From contig JAIXQP010000011.1 in NCBI GenBank assembly GCA_027485675.1, positions 1 through 36,360 on the forward strand: a stretch of 36,360 bases of DNA, given 5' to 3'. Position 1 is the first letter of the stretch, and each line of letters opens with the position of its first letter. The notes under the pieces were generated by a model. That model searched no databases. It was not told where the DNA came from and worked only from the letters and a program-made list of their open reading frames with translations. The translations under genes were made by a program, and so were the position numbers. Positions 1 to 8,539 of this stretch are shown piece after piece. Origin of the DNA: Terriglobales bacterium (lineage in GTDB: Bacteria > Acidobacteriota > Terriglobia > Bryobacterales > Bryobacteraceae).

Positions 1-378
1 GTACTCGCGGATCTACGATCAATTCCCGACGCTGCAACGAGTGTCGAAGCCCATCCGGCGAGTAACATCGCCAGTCAGTTACGGTTCAAGACAACCGTTC
101 TCAAAGATTAGGGCAGAAACATCCGGTTGTAAAGAGAAAAGTGAAGACATTTCGATAACAGAAATTCATCTAGCCAGCGATCCGTCCACCCAGTCTCGAT
201 CTCTCCGCAACAGTCCGAAAGACGAGTGTCCACCCCGCCCAACCGCGCCCGGAGCTCCTCGAAATCCATCACGCGCAAGAGTCAATCGAGTTCTCTTCAC
301 AGGCTGCCGAAATCTATATCTCCCGTGTTTGTAACACCGCCCCTCCGCCAGATACCCCGAAACTCTTGACACCACCGC
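1..378. other. Left-edge region without a supported gene
   Basis: No convincing coding sequence. The open frames here are short, lack a ribosome binding site and overlap each other on both strands. The first 60 or so bases could be the tail of an element cut by the window edge. Base composition is less GC-rich than the genes to the right. Only the promoter-like box and hairpin just before the first gene stand out. Confidence 0.5.
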
Positions 379-384
379 TATAGT
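379..384 (+). promoter_or_regulatory. Possible -10 box for the gene at 455
   Basis: TATAGT at 379-384 matches five of six bases of the sigma-70 -10 consensus. A start about 7 nt downstream (near 391) would put the hairpin at 397-426 at the very 5' end of the transcript. A TTGACA lies at 366-371, but only 7 bases separate the two boxes, so it cannot serve as the matching -35. Assignment is therefore weak. Confidence 0.3.
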
Positions 385-396
385 GAAAGCAGGAAG

Positions 397-429
397 AGCC
401 CGCTGCGACGACAAGTCCAGCGGGCTTTT
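397..429 (+). terminator. Terminator-like hairpin in the leader of the gene at 455
   Basis: AGCCCGCTG at 397-405 pairs perfectly with CAGCGGGCT at 418-426 around a 12-nt loop, and the sequence runs into TTTT. That is the form of an intrinsic terminator. It sits between the possible -10 box and the AAGGAGA ribosome binding site (439-445) of the next gene. It could end transcription from upstream, attenuate the gene, or form a 5'-UTR hairpin. The structure is seen; the role is inferred. Confidence 0.6.
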
Positions 430-454
430 GCATTTCTCAAGGAGACCTTAGATC

Positions 455-1156
455 ATGTCCAAGAACCAAACCCCTTTCGTCGCCAACACCTGGCAGGAAC
501 ACGAAGCCGAGCTAGAGCGTCAGGCCGCCGCCAAGCGCGCCGAAATCAATCGCCAAAACGCGCAGAAGTCCACCGGTCCCCGCACCGAAGAAGGCAAAGC
601 CGCCTCCAGCAAGAATCGGCTCGCCCACGGCCTCTGCTCCTCCAGCCTCATCCTCCACGGAGAAAGCCAGGCCGACTTCGAGGAACTCCGCCTGCAGATC
701 CATGCCACCTACGCCCCGGCGACCCCCGAAGAAACCCAGTTCACCGACCAACTCGTCGAAGCCACCTGGCGGCTCCATCGCGCTCGCCGCGTCGAAACCA
801 TCGCCCTCGAGCAGATCAGCCTCCGCACCGCCGACAACATCAGGGCCTTCAACCGAAGCACAACCATCTTTCCGCCCGAACACAGCCTCGCCACCGGTCT
901 AGCCGAGCAAGACCATCAGAGGACGCTCAACTGCATCCTCCGCTACGTCACCGCCAACGAACGCACCTATCGCGCAGCCCTGAAGTCGCTCCAGGACGCC
1001 ATCAAGCGTCGGCCCCAGGTAGCCCCGGCCGTTGCCGAACCCATCGCCGAAAAGCCCAAGGTCGCCGCCGCCGGCCAGGTCCTCTATCCGGCAGCCGAAC
1101 CGCTCCCCGTTCCGGCTTCGACTCCGCAGACTCCGGCCTACATCGACCGTTGCTGA
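455..1156 (+). CDS. Conserved protein with STGPRTEEGKAASS motif, function unknown
   Basis: A 233-residue soluble protein without signal peptide or membrane segment. The start is well supported by AAGGAGA nine bases upstream. A charged N-terminal helix (about residues 12-35) leads into the hallmark STGPRTEEGKAASS, followed by KNRLAHGL at about 40-60. A helical segment of about 100 residues follows (FEELRLQIHATYAP, then LVEATWRLHRARRVE). The tail is Pro/Ala-rich and low in complexity. From memory, proteins with this motif are hypothetical and often present in several copies in acidobacteria and planctomycetes; I know no assigned function. The basic motif could bind nucleic acid, but that is a guess. 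It stands alone behind a terminator-like hairpin. Codons end mostly in C. Confidence 0.75.
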   Translation: MSKNQTPFVANTWQEHEAELERQAAAKRAEINRQNAQKSTGPRTEEGKAASSKNRLAHGLCSSSLILHGESQADFEELRLQIHATYAPATPEETQFTDQLVEATWRLHRARRVETIALEQISLRTADNIRAFNRSTTIFPPEHSLATGLAEQDHQRTLNCILRYVTANERTYRAALKSLQDAIKRRPQVAPAVAEPIAEKPKVAAAGQVLYPAAEPLPVPASTPQTPAYIDRC

Positions 1157-1230
1157 CCGAGCCTCCATCGGATCGCCCCGCCGCCTGCAACCTGCCGTTC
1201 GCTCTTTGAAAATCCAGCCGCTTCTCCGGC

Positions 1231-1349
1231 TCACCCGAAGTGTGTCGCCGCGAAGCCCATGCCCCGCCGGTTCACCCGAAGTGTGTCTGCCCGTCCCCCC
1301 CAAAATGGCTTCGAACCGCCATCTTCCCTCCTCGCTGGCTTCGAACCGC
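1231..1349. repeat. Two pairs of short direct repeats in an intergenic region
   Basis: TCACCCGAAGTGTGTC occurs at 1231-1246 and again at 1272-1287. GGCTTCGAACCGC occurs at 1307-1319 and 1337-1349, each copy containing the palindrome TTCGAA. All lie in the 245-bp gap between the gene ending at 1156 and the large gene starting at 1402. They may be remnants of a dispersed repeat family or protein-binding sites; nothing here decides. Confidence 0.6.
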
Positions 1350-1384
1350 AGCATCCCGCGGCCATCCCGAATAACCCAATTTGA

Positions 1385-1390
1385 TATTCT
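1385..1390 (+). promoter_or_regulatory. Possible -10 box for the large cytochrome-like gene
   Basis: TATTCT ends 11 bases before the ATG at 1402, which would give a leader of only about five bases. No Shine-Dalgarno-like sequence lies between this box and the start. Other genes in the window show the same close spacing. No clear -35 was found. Confidence 0.3.
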
Positions 1391-1401
1391 TGCCCATAAC
1401 C

Positions 1402-4400
1402 ATGCGAGCTCTGGCTTTCCTCCTTCCACTTGTGGCCGCCGCCGCCGATTTCACCGGATCCCACCAACAGTCCATCCCCCTCGCCGCCGGCGAAATGGTC
1501 GAAGTCTACGCCGGACTCCCCCAGCCCAGCCAACTCCCCGCCAACGGCCGCATCGCCGTCGAATGGGCCGGCTACCGCAAGGTCCTCCACGCCCACGACC
1601 CCGATTTCTACATCGTCTACCGCGCCCCCAAAGCCGCCTCCTACACCCTCAAACTCACCAAGGTCGAAGACGAAGAGCCCATCTTTAATCGCCCCCGCTG
1701 GCGCGAAACCGGCACCGTCGAAAAGCTAACCTCCTACCCGAAACGCACCCCCTGGCCCGCCGGCCACAAGGTCGCCCTCCGCACCAAACTGGCCAAGCTC
1801 ACCCCCGGCGCCTCCACCCGCGGTCTCGTCCTCGAAGCCGAACCCAACGACGCCATCGCCTCCGCCCAACCCCTCGACTTCGGCGCGCGCGACACCCTCC
1901 ACCTCACCGGCGGCGCCGACGACGCCGAGTACTTCGACAACGGCTTGATCGGCGCCTCCGGCCTCGATTACTTCCGTATCGAGTACAAAGGAACCACCCC
2001 GAAGTTATTCACCGCCAACTTAGCCCTCCCCGATCCCCTCGTCGTCGCCCAGTTACTCGTCTACACCGCCGACGGCAAGGAGTACCGCGAAGGCGCCAAC
2101 GCCAACGAGCGCGTTCACCAGCAAACCGAATCCCACCGCACCGCCATCACCCGCACCTTCAAGCCCGGCGGCGTCTACTTCCTCAAGGTCGAAGCCAACT
2201 CCCCCGGCTACGAAGTGGAGCTCCGCCTGCGCGACCTCGCCCCCTACTCCGACCCCCGCAAGGCCGTCCAGCAAGCCATTTACGACCATATGGGCCAGGT
2301 CGACGCCTGGATCATGAACCGTCCCCGCGGCGCCGCCGTCGATCGCCGCATCCGCGACACCGGCAACCTCATGGGCACCCATTGCATGAGCTGCCATACC
2401 CAGTCCGGCGTCTGGGGACCCACCGTCGCCTTCCAGCACGGTTACCGCCCGGAAAACATCGTCAACTATCGCCACTTAGTCAATACGATGTATGAATCCC
2501 TCCGGCCCACTAATACCCTCGCCGAAGCCGCCAATAACACCTCTCTCGCCCCCCTCGACTTAGGCGACGGCCCCGCCGGCACCCGCGCCGCCGGCTGGAA
2601 CGCCTCCACCGCCGAAGACTTCCTCGCCCCCCGCCGCCTCCACGCCATGCAGCAGGTCCGCGCGGCCAACCACGTCCTCCAGTCCGCCGACCCCAGCGGC
2701 ATCAACGCCGCCGGCCCCGGCTCCAACGTCGGCCCCGCCGTCGTCTACCGCTTCGCCGGCAAGATCCTCGCCGAAGCCTATAAGAGGACCCGCAACGAAA
2801 AGTACCTCCTCGCCCTCGAAGAAAAGGCCGAAAAGCTCCTCGCCACCACCCCGCGCTACGCCGACGACCTCGCCAACCGCATCCTGTTCACGACCGATAT
2901 CTTCATCCCCCGCGACGAAAACCTCGCCGCCCGCCTCAAAGCCCAGGCCCGCGCCGATCTCCGCCGCCTCCGCCAGCTCCAGCGCCCCGACGGCATGTGG
3001 CAGTTCGACCCCGGCTCCTCCCCCGATGGCTTCACCTGGAACGCCAAAACGGACGACACCGACGTCGACCCCGCTCCCACCGCCCTCGCCCTCACCGCCC
3101 TCTCCGCCATGGGCTTCACCGATTCGGACCCGCAGGTCAAAAAAGGAGTCGCCGCCCTCCTCCGCGTCCAGGATCCCTACGGGCGGTGGAACAACCACGC
3201 CCTCACCGGCATGGTCACCACCGCTTACGCCATCCACGCCCTCTCCCGTCTCTACCCGGCCACGCCCCCGCCGCCGGCCAACTTCACCGCCACCCCCAAC
3301 GAGTCCCTGGCGGACACCGTCGCCCGCTTCCGCGCCATGGCCCAACTCGGCCTCTCCCCGGATGACGCCCGCCACCTCCCCGCCGTCCTCCCCGGCGCGG
3401 CTCACCCCAACCCTGCCGTTCGCTACTGGGCCCACATCGCCCTCGGCGCTATCCATGACGAACGCGGCGTCCCCACCCAACTCGCCGGCCTCTCCGATCC
3501 CGTCAAGATGGTCCGCGAAGCCGCCCGCTGGGGCCTCCGCCAAACCCTCTTCGACGACAAAGGCTGGGATCACGTATTCGCCGCCCTCCCCACCATGGAC
3601 GACCTCGGCCGCGAAACCCTCGCCGGCGCCCTCATCATGCGCGCCGACGCCACCATGACCCGGTCCAACGCCGGCTTCCCGCGCCTCACCGCCGCCCTCG
3701 CGAAGCTGATGAATCAGGACCCCAGCCCCGCCGTCCGCGCCTGGGCCACCCGCGCCGCCTGGAACTGGTGGATCTGGAATCCCCCGGTCCGCGAAGCCCT
3801 CAACGCCGCCTTTATTGACTCTCTCGAACGCCCCGAGCCCTCCTCGCTCACCGAAACCGCCAAGCGCTACCAGACCGAGGCCCTCTTCATCGTCAACGGC
3901 CACCGCAGCAACGGCAGCAAGGAGCATCAGTATCCCGAACTGCAGTCCCTCTTCTCCGCCATCACCAAGCGGATCGAACACCCGCTCCTCTCCCGCCGCA
4001 TCGTCGAGATCGCCGGCACTTACTATAACCAGGCCGGCGGCGACGGAGGCCCCGGGCAAATGGGCTACGTCACCGCCGGCAGCGCCGAGATGGTCGGCAA
4101 GGCCGTCTACTCCTATTGGAACGCGACGAAGGACCAAACCCAAACCCGCCTCGCCCTCGAAGCCGCCGCCAACGCCACCTACGACCCCCTCCAGAAGAAG
4201 CTCCTCGAATTCTCCACCTCCGGCCCCGAAGAGTACCGCACCCTCGCCGCGACCTCCCTCTCCGATCCCCGCATCATCACCCTCAACGGCACCCAGGAGT
4301 TCCTCGAACCGCTGATGGAGCAGATCCACCGCGGGGCCAACGAACCCGAACGCCGCGTCGAACTCGTCAACCCCATCCTGAAGCTCTTCACCCGCGCCCG

Positions 4401-5310
4401 CTGGAACCTCCCCAAAACCGAAGAGCAGCAGAACACCTTCTTCCGGATCCTGCTTCCCGACCTCGGCGAGGACAAAGCCAAGCTCCCCGAGAACATCCGC
4501 ATGCCCGCCCAGATGGAGAAGGATAGCCGCGACTGGTTCCTCGCCCGGTCCACCGCCCAGATCCTCCACAACAACCCGGACCTGCATACCCCGGCTCTCC
4601 TCGCGCGTCTGCCCCAGCGGTACCGCAGCCCCATGGAGGAGGCGCTGTGGGTCTCGAGCGCCAAATGGCTCCTGACCTATCAGACCCCCGTCCCCGCCGT
4701 CGGTGCGCCAGCGCCGGCGCCGGATCCGCTCGCCGCCCAACGCCAGGCCGCCGCCGAACTCGTCGCCCGCACCATCAGGAATAAGGAGGCGGACGGCCGC
4801 CTCCGCGGCGCCGCGCTCTCGCTCGCCATCGCCGATTCCACCGTTCGCAACCATCCCACCGTCAAGGCCGCGCTCCAGCCCCTCCAACCCGGCGTCTACG
4901 AGGACGACCCGGCCGAAGTGAAGGCCATGAGCGCCGAATGGCGGAAGAACTACGAGTACTTCCGCGACTGGCTCGCCCCCGAGTTCCTCCGGCCCAACCG
5001 CGACGACGAACTGGCTTGCATGAACTGTCACGGCGTCCCCGGGCGCGTCCCGTCGATGGAGCTTCGCCCCGCCGATAACCGCGGTTACCTCTCCGCCGCG
5101 AACACGTACGCCAACTACAAGATCCTCCTCGAACGGGTCAGCGACACCAACGTCGACCAGAGCAAGCTGCTCCGCAAACCCCTCAACGTCCAGTCCGGTA
5201 AAGAGGATGGCCACCAGGGCGGCCGTCGCTACAATCCGGAGGACCGTGCCTACGAGATTCTCCGCCGCTGGGCTCTCGACGCCGCCCGGCTCAAGACGGC
5301 GAAGCGTTAA
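1402..5310 (+). CDS. Large exported di-haem-type protein with PPC-like, cyclase-like and HEAT-like regions
   Basis: I chose ATG 1402 (1302 residues) over TTG 1381 because MRALAFLLPLVAAAADF is a clean Sec signal peptide. A beta-rich region at about 145-275 opens with EPNDAIASAQPLDF, as in bacterial pre-peptidase C-terminal domains. Two haem c motifs follow: CMSCH at 328-332 and CMNCH at 1206-1210, the latter about 90 residues from the end. Between them, about 510-620 has the QxxDGxW-type repeats and helical pairs of terpenoid-cyclase-like alpha/alpha toroids (RPDGMWQF, DPYGRWNN). About 665-800 looks HEAT-like (HPNPAVRYWAHIAL, DPVKMVREAARWG). The protein should lie in the periplasm and carry two covalent haems; substrate and partners are unknown. 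No cytochrome maturation gene is nearby. Codons end strongly in C, which keeps the antisense strand open. Confidence 0.8.
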   Translation: MRALAFLLPLVAAAADFTGSHQQSIPLAAGEMVEVYAGLPQPSQLPANGRIAVEWAGYRKVLHAHDPDFYIVYRAPKAASYTLKLTKVEDEEPIFNRPRWRETGTVEKLTSYPKRTPWPAGHKVALRTKLAKLTPGASTRGLVLEAEPNDAIASAQPLDFGARDTLHLTGGADDAEYFDNGLIGASGLDYFRIEYKGTTPKLFTANLALPDPLVVAQLLVYTADGKEYREGANANERVHQQTESHRTAITRTFKPGGVYFLKVEANSPGYEVELRLRDLAPYSDPRKAVQQAIYDHMGQVDAWIMNRPRGAAVDRRIRDTGNLMGTHCMSCHTQSGVWGPTVAFQHGYRPENIVNYRHLVNTMYESLRPTNTLAEAANNTSLAPLDLGDGPAGTRAAGWNASTAEDFLAPRRLHAMQQVRAANHVLQSADPSGINAAGPGSNVGPAVVYRFAGKILAEAYKRTRNEKYLLALEEKAEKLLATTPRYADDLANRILFTTDIFIPRDENLAARLKAQARADLRRLRQLQRPDGMWQFDPGSSPDGFTWNAKTDDTDVDPAPTALALTALSAMGFTDSDPQVKKGVAALLRVQDPYGRWNNHALTGMVTTAYAIHALSRLYPATPPPPANFTATPNESLADTVARFRAMAQLGLSPDDARHLPAVLPGAAHPNPAVRYWAHIALGAIHDERGVPTQLAGLSDPVKMVREAARWGLRQTLFDDKGWDHVFAALPTMDDLGRETLAGALIMRADATMTRSNAGFPRLTAALAKLMNQDPSPAVRAWATRAAWNWWIWNPPVREALNAAFIDSLERPEPSSLTETAKRYQTEALFIVNGHRSNGSKEHQYPELQSLFSAITKRIEHPLLSRRIVEIAGTYYNQAGGDGGPGQMGYVTAGSAEMVGKAVYSYWNATKDQTQTRLALEAAANATYDPLQKKLLEFSTSGPEEYRTLAATSLSDPRIITLNGTQEFLEPLMEQIHRGANEPERRVELVNPILKLFTRARWNLPKTEEQQNTFFRILLPDLGEDKAKLPENIRMPAQMEKDSRDWFLARSTAQILHNNPDLHTPALLARLPQRYRSPMEEALWVSSAKWLLTYQTPVPAVGAPAPAPDPLAAQRQAAAELVARTIRNKEADGRLRGAALSLAIADSTVRNHPTVKAALQPLQPGVYEDDPAEVKAMSAEWRKNYEYFRDWLAPEFLRPNRDDELACMNCHGVPGRVPSMELRPADNRGYLSAANTYANYKILLERVSDTNVDQSKLLRKPLNVQSGKEDGHQGGRRYNPEDRAYEILRRWALDAARLKTAKR

Positions 5311-5325
5311 ACTGGAGCCTGCTAC

Positions 5326-6072
5326 ATGATCACGATCCCGAAGTCCCTCCTCGTCACCGCCTTTCTGCCGCTTCTGGCCTTTGCTCAGGGCGATTCCCGC
5401 CGCGCCGACATCCGCGGGGGAGGAGGCAATGGCAAGTGCACCATTGAAGTGGAAGTGGATGGTGTGGCCGAGGTCATCATCGATCGGGACATGGGCTATT
5501 TGCGGACGGTTGAGGGGCAGCCTGCCACGTGGCGCCGCTTTGTCTGCAACCAGCCGATGCCCTCGAATCCGAACAATTTCCGTTTTCGCGGCATTGATGG
5601 ACGCGGTCGGCAGACGCTGATTCGGACGCCCCAGCAGAACCGCGGCCGCGCGGTGGTGCAGCTCGAGGACGCTAAAGGCGGCCGTCACGGCTACACGTTC
5701 GATGTGGAGTGGGACGGCGGCTTTGACGGTGGGAGCGGAGGAGGCCGTTACGGCGATGGTCCCCGGCGAGATCGGGATCGCGATAGGGATCGCGACTGGG
5801 ACGATGACGGCCGCAACCGGCGTGGCAACTGGGATGCTCGTCAAGCCGAGCGCGCCTGTGTTTCTGAGGTGGAAGACCGCATCAGCCGGGACTACAACCT
5901 GTCCGCTCGCATCGATCGGGTAAGGCTCGACGACAATCAGGGCAGCCGCGACACCGTCTTTGGACAAGCCAGCGCCCGGCAACGCGGCCGGACGATTTTC
6001 TTCGATTTCGAGTGTCGCGTCAACTTAAACAACGGCAACATCCGCAACGTCCGAGTCACCGAACGCCGCTAA
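5326..6072 (+). CDS. Secreted protein with RD-repeat linker, function unknown
   Basis: 248 residues. The start has GGAG upstream and gives a clear signal peptide (MITIPKSLLVTAFLPLLAFAQ). The first mature segment, about residues 35-135, has two cysteines (KCTIEVEV and RRFVCNQP) and is predicted beta-rich. A Gly-rich and RDRDRDRDRD linker follows at about 135-170, encoded by GATCG-type microrepeats. A second two-cysteine segment (ERACVSEVEDRI, FFDFECRVNLN) closes the protein. The cysteine pairs suggest disulphides in the periplasm or outside the cell. It begins 15 bases after the large haem protein and may share its transcript. I do not recognise the family. Codon use is less C-biased than in its upstream neighbour. 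Confidence 0.7.
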   Translation: MITIPKSLLVTAFLPLLAFAQGDSRRADIRGGGGNGKCTIEVEVDGVAEVIIDRDMGYLRTVEGQPATWRRFVCNQPMPSNPNNFRFRGIDGRGRQTLIRTPQQNRGRAVVQLEDAKGGRHGYTFDVEWDGGFDGGSGGGRYGDGPRRDRDRDRDRDWDDDGRNRRGNWDARQAERACVSEVEDRISRDYNLSARIDRVRLDDNQGSRDTVFGQASARQRGRTIFFDFECRVNLNNGNIRNVRVTERR

Positions 6073-6190
6073 ACAAGCAAGCCAAAGCCGGCCAGCGAAG
6101 CGGCCGTACCGCACCAACAACCCCAGCGTGGTCCGGGATGACGACCCGTACGCCCAAGGCCAAGGCCAAGGTCCAAGCCCGTCACGGCTC

Positions 6191-7078
6191 CGTGCGCCAT
6201 GACGTCCGGCTCGACGCAGACCCCATCGTCCGTGCGAACCGTAAAGGCAGAGTCCCAAGCCCCGCACCGCGCCCTGCATCATGACGTCCTGCTGGAAGCA
6301 GACCCCATCGTGCAAAGACAGAGTCCCAAGCCCCGCACCGCGCCCTGCACCATGACGTCCCGCTGGAAGCAGACCCCACCGCCCGTGCGAACCACAAAGG
6401 CAAAGTCCCCAGCCCTGCATCATGACGTCCTGCTGGATGCGGACCCCATCCAAAGGCAGAGTCCCAAGCCCCGCACCGCGCCGTGCACTATGACGTCCGG
6501 CTGGAAGCAGACCCCATCGTGCAAAGGCAGAGTCCCAAGCCAAGCACCGCGCCCTGCACTATGACGTCCCGCTGGAATCAGACCCCACCGCCCGTGCGAA
6601 CCGCAAAGGCAAAGTCCCCAGCCCCGCACGGCGCCCTGCACCATGACGTCCTACTGGAAGCACACCCCACCGCCCGAGCGAACCGTAAAGGCAGAGTCCC
6701 AAGAACCGAACCGCGCCCTGCACTATGACATCCGGCTGGAAGCAGACCCCATCGTGCAAAGGCAGAGTCCCAAGAACCGGACCGCGCCCTGCATCATGAC
6801 GTCCCGCTGGAAGCAGACCCCATCGTGCAAAGGCAGAGTCCCAAGCCAAGCACCGCACCCTGCACCATGACCTCCCGCTGGAAGCACACCCCATCGCCCG
6901 TGCGAACCGCAAAGGCAGAGTTCCGCGCCCTGCACTATGATGTCCCGCTGGAAGCAGACCCCACCGCCCGTGCGAACCACAAAGGCAAAGCCCCAAGCCC
7001 TGCACCGCGCCCTGCACCATGACGTCCCGCTGGAAGCAGACCCCATCGTGCAAAGGCAGAGTCCCAAGCCCCGCACAC
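6191..7078. repeat. Tandem array of 12 hairpin-forming 68-82 bp units between convergent genes
   Basis: Twelve units can be aligned on ATGACGTCC-like cores whose ATG lies at 6199, 6281, 6352, 6422, 6490, 6561, 6643, 6725, 6796, 6867, 6937 and 7019. Spacings are 82, 71, 70, 68, 71, 82, 82, 71, 71, 70 and 82 bases. Units come in a short form (core, CATCGTGCAAAGGCAGAG) and a long form (CACCGCCCGTGCGAACC inserted), plus trimmed versions. In short units TGCAC(n)ATG pairs with CAT(n)GTGCA 22 bases on, with one central mismatch, and GTC/GAC and GCT/AGC arms nest inside around GGA; example 6275-6314. Most unit lengths are not multiples of three and no unit carries a ribosome binding site, so the many open frames through it are probably not genes. 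The flanks 6073-6190 (three CAAGGC copies near 6155-6173) and 7079-7210 hold no gene. Confidence 0.9.
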
Positions 7079-7210
7079 CGTGCCCCCACCTGGGACAAGT
7101 GCCCCAGCAACGTCGCGCACCGCTTTCCTGACCAGCGGCGCCTGCGGGACCACAGCCCCAAAGCCCACGACCCCAGTAACGGACGCCGCGCCCCGGGTCA
7201 CTGAAACCCG

Positions 7211-8539
7211 CTATAGCGTAAGGCGTCCCGTGCTATCGCCGAAGCTCTCCACTTCAACCCCCGAACGGTTCAGAATATCCACAAACAGGTTCGCCGCCGG
7301 AGTCTTCGCCTCAGCAACGACATGGCGTCCGCCCTTCAGCCCACCGGCATGACCCGCCACGACGAGCGGCAGATTGTGGTTTGAATGCTGGTTCCCATCG
7401 CTGATCGCCCCACCATAGAGGATCGTCGAGTGGTCCAACAAGCTGCCGTCGCCATCATTGGTCGCCTTCAGCCGCTCGACGAAGTAGCTGAACAGCTCCA
7501 CATGGTGTTCGTTGATCTTGGTCACCTTCTCAATGAAGTCCTCATTGTTCCGGTGATGCGTCAACGGGTGGTGCGGATCCGGCACCCCAATCTCTGGGTA
7601 GACGCGAACACTGCCCTCACGCCCCAGCATCATCGTCGAAACGCGGGTCAGGTCAGACTGGAACGCGATCGTCTGCAGATCAAACATCAGCTTCACGTAC
7701 TCGCGATAGGAGAAGGGAATTCCCGACGGCTTCTCGCCCGTCGGGATCTCCGGCTCGTTCTCCGCCTTGGCGATCCGCGTCTCCACTTCGCGAATGGCCG
7801 TCAAATACTCGTCCATCTTCCGCCGGTCGGTCGAACCGAGCGACGAAACCAGCGACTGCGTCTTCTCCCGCGTCAAATCCAGGATGCTCTTCTTGTACAG
7901 AGCCCGCCGCGCCTTCGTCGCCGGATCGAGACTCGGATCCACCGTCCCAAACAGACGCTCGAAGACCGAGCGGGGATTGACCTCCACGGCCATCGGTGAG
8001 TCCGGGTTCTTCCAGGAGATCGAATTGGTGTAAGCGCAGCTCGAACCCGTATCGCAGTTGCCGATCATCCGCGAATCCTCGCACCCAAACTGCAGCGAAG
8101 GGACGCGCGTGTCGGGTCCAAACTTCTGCGCCGCAATCTGGTCGAACGTGGTGCCGGCGTGAACATCGGCCCCTGCCGTATACTTCGGAATCGCCCCCGA
8201 AAGGAAGCTGCCCGAGGCCTTGGCATGGCCTCCGCCCTTGGCCTTGTTCGCCGCGTGGTTCGACAACCCGGACACCACCACGATGTCCTCCCGAAACCGC
8301 TCCAGCGGCTTCAAAATCCGTGTGAACTCGAAGCCGGTGCCAACCTTCGCCAGCTGCCAGTCCCGCATGATGATTCCGTTCGGAACATAAACCACCCCAA
8401 TACGGCGGGCCTGCCTCGCCGCCGCCGGCGGAGCCGCCCAAGCCGGACGCATCGCGTCAAGAAAGGGCAAACCGATCGCTACCCCTGCGCCACGCAGCAG
8501 CATGCGGCGGGAAACGTGTTTCTGGGTGAGGATGTTCAT
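7211..8539 (-). CDS. DUF1552 family exported protein, copy 1
   Basis: 442 residues. The N-terminus (HVSRRMLLRGAGVAIGLP) is a twin-arginine-type signal, so export of the folded protein by Tat is likely. Family signatures include the start of the mature part (RIGVVYVPNGIIMRDW), the LSNHAANKAKGGGHAKAS stretch, YREYVKLMFDLQTIAFQ, and the C-terminal AKTPAANLFVDILNRSGV and FGDSTG. DUF1552 proteins have no established activity; they typically sit beside DUF1592-type cytochromes, as here. Its ATG overlaps the stop of the DUF1592 gene by 4 nt, so the two are translationally coupled, with GGAG about ten bases upstream. The C-terminus faces the repeat array. Confidence 0.88.
   Translation of the reverse strand: MNILTQKHVSRRMLLRGAGVAIGLPFLDAMRPAWAAPPAAARQARRIGVVYVPNGIIMRDWQLAKVGTGFEFTRILKPLERFREDIVVVSGLSNHAANKAKGGGHAKASGSFLSGAIPKYTAGADVHAGTTFDQIAAQKFGPDTRVPSLQFGCEDSRMIGNCDTGSSCAYTNSISWKNPDSPMAVEVNPRSVFERLFGTVDPSLDPATKARRALYKKSILDLTREKTQSLVSSLGSTDRRKMDEYLTAIREVETRIAKAENEPEIPTGEKPSGIPFSYREYVKLMFDLQTIAFQSDLTRVSTMMLGREGSVRVYPEIGVPDPHHPLTHHRNNEDFIEKVTKINEHHVELFSYFVERLKATNDGDGSLLDHSTILYGGAISDGNQHSNHNLPLVVAGHAGGLKGGRHVVAEAKTPAANLFVDILNRSGVEVESFGDSTGRLTL

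Noticed and set aside
41-414. Overlapping short frames at the left edge
   Set aside because: No ribosome binding site, no recognisable motif, and both strands are open over the same bases.
2560-5982. A 1140-residue open frame antisense to the large haem protein
   Set aside because: It spans two plus-strand genes with signal peptides and haem motifs. Its composition is low-complexity Gly/Ala/Val, expected from the antisense of C-ending codons, and no family motif appears.
6191-7078. CRISPR array
   Set aside because: Units are contiguous and degenerate with no unique spacers of uniform length, and no cas gene is present.
6025-7204. Many open frames on both strands through the repeat array, up to 200 residues
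   Set aside because: Unit lengths of 68, 70, 71 and 82 bases shift the frame at each repeat, and no ribosome binding site or signal supports any of them. They are open because the repeat has few stop codons.
7265-7285. DnaA-box-like ATATCCACA, considered as support for a nearby origin
   Set aside because: It is a single imperfect copy inside a DUF1552 coding sequence, and no replication gene lies in the window.
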